DNA of 64,000 nt from UBA4416 sp035439445 (GTDB lineage Bacteria > Bacteroidota > Bacteroidia > B-17B0 > Aurantibacillaceae): contig DAORKG010000007.1 of the NCBI GenBank assembly GCA_035439445.1, forward strand, positions 48,943 to 112,942. The letters are read 5' to 3'. A program made the translations under genes and the position numbers. Of this stretch, positions 59,328 to 64,000 are shown one piece after another. Positions within the stretch are counted from its first letter, which is position 1; the number at the start of each line of letters is the position of its first letter. The notes under the pieces were generated by a model. It was not told the origin of the DNA. It saw nothing but the letters and a program-made list of their open reading frames with translations, and ran no database searches.

Positions 59328-60332
59328 GTGGATACTAATTTTGTTGATTACGTAAGAATTTGTTGCCGAAGTGGCAAAGGTGGTAAAGGCTCAACGCATT
59401 TGCATCGCGATAAGCTAACTGCCTTTGGAGGACCAGATGGAGGAGATGGAGGCAGAGGAGGACATATCATCTTACGTGGCAACAAACAATTTTGGACACT
59501 TATCCATTTAAAATATCGTAAACACGTTATTGCAAAACCAGGTGGTGATGGTGGTTCATCTCATCGTTCAGGTGCCGAAGGTGAAGATGAAATCTTAGAT
59601 GTGCCATTAGGAACTATTGCTCGTGATTTAGAAACGGGTGAACAGATTTGCGAAATTACAGAAGACGGACAAGAGTTTGTTTTATTAGCAGGAGGAAGAG
59701 GAGGAAGAGGAAATGCTCATTTCAAATCTCCTACTAATCAAGTGCCACGTTATTCTCAGCCTGGAGAAGAAGGTAAAGAAGAGTGGAAAATTTTAGAATT
59801 AAAAGTATTGGCAGATGTTGGTTTAGTTGGATTCCCAAATGCAGGAAAATCCACTTTGCTTTCTGTTGTATCTGCTGCTAAACCTGAAATAGCCAATTAT
59901 CCATTTACTACCTTAGTTCCTAATTTGGGAATTGTGCCTTATCGTGATTACAAAAGTTTTGTAATGGCCGATATTCCCGGAATTATTGAAGGGGCTAGTG
60001 AAGGTAAAGGTTTAGGAACTCGTTTCTTGCGCCATATCGAACGTAACTCTACCTTATTATTTATGGTGAGTTGCCAAAGCGATAATATTTACGAAGAGTA
60101 TAAAATTCTTTTAAATGAATTAAAAGAATATAATCCTGAGTTGTTAGATAAAAACCGCATTTTAGCGATTACCAAATGCGATACAATTGACGATGAGTTA
60201 ATTGAAGAATTGGAAAAGGATTTGAAAAAACGAATGAAAGGTAAATTTAAAATCCCTTATTTGTTTATCTCTGCTCAATCAGGTTACCACATTCAAGAAT
60301 TAAAAGATATGTTGTGGGATCAGTTGAATTAA
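59328..60332 (+). CDS. obg: Obg-family ribosome-assembly GTPase
   Basis: 334 residues from a GTG start. The glycine-rich Obg fold (about 1-158: CRSGKGGKGSTHLHRDK, GGDGGRGG) precedes the G domain: G1 GFPNAGKST, G3 DIPGIIEGASEGKGLG, G4 TKCD and G5 SAQ. The variable C-terminal domain is absent, as in short forms. It acts in 50S maturation and growth control. It follows adk by 56 bases; a TTG-start gene begins 4 bases after its stop. Confidence 0.97.
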   Translation: MDTNFVDYVRICCRSGKGGKGSTHLHRDKLTAFGGPDGGDGGRGGHIILRGNKQFWTLIHLKYRKHVIAKPGGDGGSSHRSGAEGEDEILDVPLGTIARDLETGEQICEITEDGQEFVLLAGGRGGRGNAHFKSPTNQVPRYSQPGEEGKEEWKILELKVLADVGLVGFPNAGKSTLLSVVSAAKPEIANYPFTTLVPNLGIVPYRDYKSFVMADIPGIIEGASEGKGLGTRFLRHIERNSTLLFMVSCQSDNIYEEYKILLNELKEYNPELLDKNRILAITKCDTIDDELIEELEKDLKKRMKGKFKIPYLFISAQSGYHIQELKDMLWDQLN

Positions 60333-60336
60333 GAAA

Positions 60337-60717
60337 TTGAAAAAACAATTACACATATTTTTCTCTTTTATCCTTTTAATTAGTTTCAGTTGGCAGGGTG
60401 CTGCAAAGTCAATCATTTACATAAGTTTTAAAAACAATCAAAAACAATTAGCCGAAACTGTTTGTGAAAACAAAAGCAAGCCTAATAGTTGTTGTGCTGC
60501 TAAATGTTATTTAGATAAGGAAATCAAAAAAGAAGAAAAACGTCAGTCAGATTCCTCTCCTTCTATTAAAGATAAAGCAGAGAAATCTGAATTAAGATCA
60601 GGCATTATTACTTTTTTGTTTATACCGTTTGTTTTATCTAATGATTACATAATGATTTCTGCGGAAAGTTTACCTAATAATTTTCTGACTTCGGTTTTTC
60701 ATCCACCAGCATTATAA
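60337..60717 (+). CDS. Small exported Cys-motif protein
   Basis: 126 residues from a TTG start four bases after obg. A signal peptide (about 1-23, ...WQGAAKS) is followed by CENKSKPNSCCAAKCYLDK (about 42-60), then a Lys/Glu/Ser-rich segment and a hydrophobic C-terminal stretch (ITFLFIPFVL). The motif CxNK.KP..C..KCYL.K recurs, from memory, in small Bacteroidota proteins encoded beside the CDICG-type exported protein and metal-related genes. The function is unknown; metal handling is only a guess from the Cys and the neighbour. Confidence 0.7.
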   Translation: MKKQLHIFFSFILLISFSWQGAAKSIIYISFKNNQKQLAETVCENKSKPNSCCAAKCYLDKEIKKEEKRQSDSSPSIKDKAEKSELRSGIITFLFIPFVLSNDYIMISAESLPNNFLTSVFHPPAL

Positions 60718-60836
60718 ATATGTATTGAGTTGTAATGCACTTTATATTAAATGATATAAGGTGTTCATTATGGTATTAAGTCATTCTTAATCATCTTAAT
60801 TTTTTTAATTCTTAAATTATTAAACATTTACTATTT

Positions 60837-61811
60837 ATGAAGAAACATAAATTAGTAATGGCATGTGTTTTATTGATGTCATTACATTCTTTTGCCTGCG
60901 ATATATGTGGCAACTATATGGGAATAACCCCTTATGATAACAAAAATAGTATTTCTTTTTTACATCGTTACCGTGTATTTAATGGATATAGAGATTATCA
61001 ATCTCATAGCCAATTTTTTCCAAAATCAGCTTATCGTGTAATGCATGCTGATGAACCCATTGATTCAACTGTTACGAAAAATTATTCAAGTAAAGATTTT
61101 GAATCATATAAAATATTTGAATTGCGTTTTAAATATTTTGTTTTTAATCGATTAGAACTAAACGTGTTTATCCCTTTACTTAACAATAAATCTAAAACAG
61201 ATGACGAGTATACTTCGCACACAGGTTTAGGAGATATATCTTTTAATGCGGGATATCATTTGATTACACCAAAAGATAAACGAGTAAGACATAAATTAAT
61301 TTTAGGAGCTGGCATTAAATTACCGAGCGGTAATTATTATGCACACGATGAACATAGCGATAGATTGCCTTTTGAAATGCAATCCGGTACGGGGAGTTGC
61401 GATGGATTTGCTTACATTAATTATGTAGTGATGACTAAAAAAGTTGGGGCAAGTGCAAGCTTAAATTACAAAGCAAACGGATATAATAAACTTCACGAAA
61501 AATTATGCAATAGTCATAACGATTTTGTTTCCGTGTTTTATAAAATTCCAATTAAAAATATCATATTATATCCATCAGTACAGGCAAACTATGAATACAC
61601 AGATGGATTAAAAGTGAAAGACGAATTACAAAAAAATACAGATGTCAATTCTTTATTACTTGGCCCCGGTTTGGATATATATTATAAATCGTTTTCAGTT
61701 AACCTAGCTTGGCAATTTACCACTTATGAAAATGTAAATGAGGGCAGTTTAAAAAGTGCCGGCAGACTGAGTTTTGGATTGAATTATAGTTTCGGAAAGA
61801 AGGATAAATAG
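60837..61811 (+). CDS. Exported outer-membrane transporter-like protein with CDICG motif
   Basis: 324 residues. A signal peptide (about 1-20, ...HSFA) is followed directly by CDICGNYMGITPYDNKNS. The rest is a beta-barrel pattern: ELRFKYFVFNRLELNVFIPL, GLGDISFNAGYHLI, KLILGAGIKLPSG, FAYINYVVMTKKVGASASLNYKANGYN and a final FGLNYSFG. The GLGDISF...GAGIKLP pattern resembles the putative MetA-like transporter family. It is 119 bases after the Cys-motif gene and the two probably work together; copper or iron export has been inferred for such pairs, without proof here. Confidence 0.75.
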   Translation: MKKHKLVMACVLLMSLHSFACDICGNYMGITPYDNKNSISFLHRYRVFNGYRDYQSHSQFFPKSAYRVMHADEPIDSTVTKNYSSKDFESYKIFELRFKYFVFNRLELNVFIPLLNNKSKTDDEYTSHTGLGDISFNAGYHLITPKDKRVRHKLILGAGIKLPSGNYYAHDEHSDRLPFEMQSGTGSCDGFAYINYVVMTKKVGASASLNYKANGYNKLHEKLCNSHNDFVSVFYKIPIKNIILYPSVQANYEYTDGLKVKDELQKNTDVNSLLLGPGLDIYYKSFSVNLAWQFTTYENVNEGSLKSAGRLSFGLNYSFGKKDK

Positions 61812-61884
61812 TTTTAAAACTGCTAAGTAGCATATATGTAAAAGCAGTAGTTTAGTAATCACTTATCACCTGTAGTCCAAATAA

Positions 61885-62967
61885 ATGGCTACCAAAAAAT
61901 ATGAGCTCATGAAAACACAATCTACTGCTTTGATACCAAAGTTATACATTGGTATCGATGTTCACAAAAAAAGTTGGACATTTCATTATCAAACAGATTT
62001 GTTTGATGGAAAGACAATCACGCAACCCGCAAACCCAAATACATTAGTTGAGTGGGTTCAAAAACATTATCCCTCTCATGAGGTAACTTGTGCCTATGAA
62101 GCTGGTTTTAGTGGATATTCTGCTGCACGCTTATTTCAAAAACAAAATTGGAATGTTTTAGTTTTAAATGCTGCTGATATACCTAGATCACAAAAACAAA
62201 GCGTAGTTAAAACAGACAAAATTGATTGTAGAAATATTTGCAAGCAATTGAAAAATGGAGCGCTTGAATCCATAACTATACCAGAAGAACAAAGAGAAAG
62301 TTTTAGAAGTTTATTTAGAGAACGTAATAATCTAGTAGAGGGTTTACGCCACGTTAAACTTCAAATAAAAAGTCATTTGATGTATTATGGAATAGTAATA
62401 CCAGAAGAATTTGAAAACCCAAATTGGAGTAAGAATTTTTTAGAGTGGATAAAATCACGAACAATGCCATATGAAACAGGTACAGACAAAATTAATTTTT
62501 TATTAAAGAGATTTGATTTTATGCATTATGAACTTTTAAAAATATCGAATCAACTGAGGGCTTACGCACGTAAACATTATAAAAAAGATTACTACTTGTT
62601 GATGAGTGTGCCAGGCATAGGTGGTATAGTGGCAGTTTCTATTTTAGCAGAATTAGGGGATTTAAGAAAGTTCAATAGATTTGATAAATTAGCGAGCATC
62701 GTAGGATTAGTCCCAGGCATGTATTCGAGTGGAGACACAACAATCGTATCAGGAATAACACCCAGATCCAAAGGATTGTTAAGAAGTTACTTAATAGAAG
62801 CGAGTTGGCAAGCTGTGCGATATGATCCAGTTCTACAAGAATATTATCGAAACCATTATGGGAAGAAACCAAATAAAATAATAGTAAAGGTAGCGAGGAA
62901 ATTATTGAGTAGAATACATGCCGTAATAAAAACAGAAACCCCTTACCAAATAGGAGTAGTGAAATAG
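61885..62967 (+). mobile_element. IS110-family insertion sequence (transposase gene; ends not resolved)
   Basis: 360 residues. The N-terminal DEDD RuvC-like domain shows IGIDVHKKSW (first Asp), CAYEAGFSG (Glu) and VVKTDKIDCRN (Asp pair). The C-terminal transposase_20 domain shows SVPGIGGIVAVSILAELGDLRKF and LASIVGLVPGMYSSGD with the catalytic Ser. All key residues are present, so the enzyme is probably active. IS110 elements lack terminal inverted repeats and are guided by an element-encoded RNA. Only 73 bases separate the ATG from the preceding gene, while 392 bases follow, so non-coding element sequence should lie mainly downstream, as in the IS1111 subgroup. Confidence 0.92.
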
Positions 62968-63200
62968 TAAGAATATAAATATATAATTATCAATTTTACT
63001 TTTTAGCACAAAACAATAAAACGACTGTAAAACAGCAGTAGTAGCAAGAATGACTACACATGGTAGCAGACAGCGTTTAATTTCTTATTGAAAAATATAT
63101 GCTAGTGGCTAATCAAAAATAAATTAGACTACAAATAGGAGCTAGAGCAAAAAGAAAAAATTGAAATAAATATTGGTTGGTAATTCCCATAAATATCGGA
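62968..63200 (+). ncRNA. Candidate guide (bridge/seek) RNA region of the IS110 element
   Basis: This AT-rich non-coding stretch after the transposase has several local stems: CTGT-AAA-ACAG (63025-63035), GTAGT with ACTAC (around 63040-63057) and TAGT..CTAAT with ATTAG.ACTA (about 63115-63135). TGTAAAACAGCAGTAGT (63026-63042) nearly repeats TGTAAAAGCAGTAGT (61837-61851) just upstream of the transposase, as a donor-guide match would. Location fits the IS1111 subgroup. No open frame is present. This is a hypothesis. Confidence 0.3.
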
Positions 63201-63359
63201 ACTGCTTTCAAGAATTTACTCTTTTAAACAATGAGAAACGCGCGAGTCTTCACTTGTCCGAATTTCTCATCATTTAAAAGAGTTGTGAAGTTGCTTCTTA
63301 GAAACTTGTTAATAATTTATTGCTGCTTTACATAGGAGCTGCTGTTAGCGGACGTTACA
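63201..63359. other. Remaining intergenic stretch before the cassette gene
   Basis: Besides the long hairpin at 63218-63283 and the left inverted repeat at 63342-63360, no gene or promoter is seen. The open frame from 63320 on the plus strand overlaps the real minus-strand gene and is judged a shadow. Confidence 0.6.
63218..63283. repeat. Long inverted repeat (21-bp arms)
   Basis: Left arm 63218-63238 is ACTCTTTTAAAC..ATGAGAAA; right arm 63263-63283 reads TTTCTCAT..TTTAAAAGAGT. Nineteen of 21 positions pair, around a 24-base loop that contains CGCGCGAG. It may be an end of a small mobile element. Confidence 0.8.
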
Positions 63360-63360
63360 T
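63342..63360. repeat. Left inverted repeat of the right-end cassette
   Basis: CTGTTAGCGGACGTTACAT matches 15 of 19 bases of CCGTTAGTGGTCATTACAT, the reverse complement of 63931-63949. It abuts the stop codon of the minus-strand gene. Confidence 0.75.
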
Positions 63361-63932
63361 TATACAAGTCGCCCAGCTGTATGGATTTTGTAAAAATAAA
63401 TACCTTCACATTCTGCTTTTTTTATTTCTTTTCGCACTATGTCATGAACACATAATGAAACTGATTCAGCAGAAGAGTATATTAGTCGTCCGCCAATTTT
63501 ATGTAAGTCATATCTTGTTTTAATAGGCAGGTTTGTGTTTGGAACAAATGTCGAGTTTTCGATGTCAAGAAGATTTTGTCTATTGAAGAAATGCAGAATG
63601 GAATAATTATGCGCTTTGTTGTCTAGGTCTATTACTTGAGCAGGATACCATTTTGGTAAGTCAATATTACTCAAATGTTTTTCGAAAATAGCTCGAAGTC
63701 TATTTGATAATAATAGAAACCCACAGCTATTAAACTGATAGTCGCCAATTGTCCCTGAAAACTTACCTTCATTAATTCTAAACGTCAATGGTTTTTCCAG
63801 TTCAAAACTGCTGCCCTTTTTGTCGAAGTAGTCGAAGCTAACAGAATTGTCAATTGGGTCTGCATTACCAACTTTGGATTTTTCGTCCCCTGTCAAGTAA
63901 TAATATTTTTCAAGAGTCTTTTGAGTTTCCAT
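63360..63932 (-). CDS. Orphan immunity-like protein (Imm11/Imm43/DUF1629-like, tentative)
   Basis: 190 residues, no signal peptide or membrane segment. The opening YYYLTGDEKSKVGNADP, the middle GFLLLSNRLRAIFEKHLSNIDLPKWYPAQVID and YSILHFFNRQNLLD resemble the Imm11/Imm43-type immunity proteins that protect against polymorphic toxins, but the resemblance is from memory and partial. No toxin gene is next to it. The start and stop codons lie directly inside a pair of 19-bp inverted repeats, so the gene fills the unit exactly. It follows an IS110 element. Confidence 0.65.
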   Translation of the reverse strand: METQKTLEKYYYLTGDEKSKVGNADPIDNSVSFDYFDKKGSSFELEKPLTFRINEGKFSGTIGDYQFNSCGFLLLSNRLRAIFEKHLSNIDLPKWYPAQVIDLDNKAHNYSILHFFNRQNLLDIENSTFVPNTNLPIKTRYDLHKIGGRLIYSSAESVSLCVHDIVRKEIKKAECEGIYFYKIHTAGRLV

Positions 63933-63949
63933 GTAATGACCACTAACGG
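63931..63949. repeat. Right inverted repeat of the right-end cassette
   Basis: ATGTAATGACCACTAACGG is the inverted partner of 63342-63360; its inner edge overlaps the ATG of the minus-strand gene. Confidence 0.75.
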
Positions 63950-64000
63950 ATTGCCTTTAGTTTGTATTTACGTAAAAATACACTAAATTAAATAAAAAGG
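63950..64000. other. Window edge, no feature seen
   Basis: AT-rich sequence beyond the cassette; TACGTAAAAATACACT is present but nothing can be assigned. Confidence 0.4.

Noticed and set aside
63320..63523. 67-residue plus-strand frame at the right end
   Set aside because: It crosses the left inverted repeat and overlaps the minus-strand immunity-like gene, and has no recognisable motif.
63342..63949. Integron attC sites
   Set aside because: The GTTAGYGG cores do not fit the attC RYYYAAC/GTTRRRY pattern and no integrase gene is in view; kept only as an inverted-repeat cassette.
1..64000. CRISPR array, prophage, rRNA operon or secondary-metabolite cluster
   Set aside because: No regularly spaced direct repeats, phage structural genes, rRNA sequence or synthase genes were seen anywhere in the window.

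Overview
The window is AT-rich (about one third G+C) and reads as a piece of a Bacteroidota chromosome. Several proteins end in type IX secretion (T9SS) sorting domains of both type A (YPNP...) and type B (gliding-motility/CHU_C type). Promoters fit the Bacteroidota TTG-N17-23-TAnnTTTG form and Shine-Dalgarno sequences are essentially absent. Glutamine synthetase is the long type III form, and the exbB-exbD-tonB-folC order is typical of the phylum. A finer placement cannot be made from sequence alone. Most genes are conserved housekeeping genes; the accessory content is concentrated in the last 3 kb.

Layout. 1-8.5 kb: tail of a di-haem peroxidase, a 1159-residue T9SS surface protein, hemE, a bestrophin-like channel and a secreted M1 peptidase. 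8.5-11 kb: ispE, then accA-efp. 11-18.6 kb (minus strand): a tight run of two paralogous T9SS surface proteins, a histidine kinase and a FecCD-type ABC importer. 18.8-22.7 kb: kup, a barrel-like protein, an AhpD-like protein and tatC. 22.7-31.6 kb: hisG-D-C-B-H-A-(four-helix-bundle gene)-F-IE followed by a broken SpoIIE-family phosphatase gene. The his operon is preceded by a leader peptide with four consecutive His codons and a terminator hairpin, which together form an attenuator. 31.7-37 kb: kynU, a radical-SAM/SPASM protein and a T9SS type B protein. 37-40.5 kb: folC, tonB, exbD, exbB. 40.7-46 kb: tRNA-Leu(GAG), small envelope genes, a PorE-like OmpA protein and glutamine synthetase III. 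46.4-53.6 kb: a BatA/VWA protein, a dihydroorotase homologue lacking its HxH metal motif, and carB without its allosteric domain. 53.7 kb: SRP RNA. 53.9-61.8 kb: glycosyltransferase, MATE exporter, thioesterase, hpt, adk with a long lysine/alanine-rich tail, obg, and a cysteine-motif gene pair. 61.9-64 kb: an IS110-family transposase, a structured non-coding stretch, a long hairpin, and one small immunity-like gene framed exactly by 19-bp inverted repeats.

The items most worth a second look are the his attenuator, the histone-H1-like tail on adenylate kinase, several different short palindromic repeats that are read in frame inside hisH, hisB, hisA and a BatA gene, the inverted-repeat-framed cassette at the right end, and a possible guide RNA next to the IS110 transposase. 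Function calls come from remembered family motifs; no database search was run.
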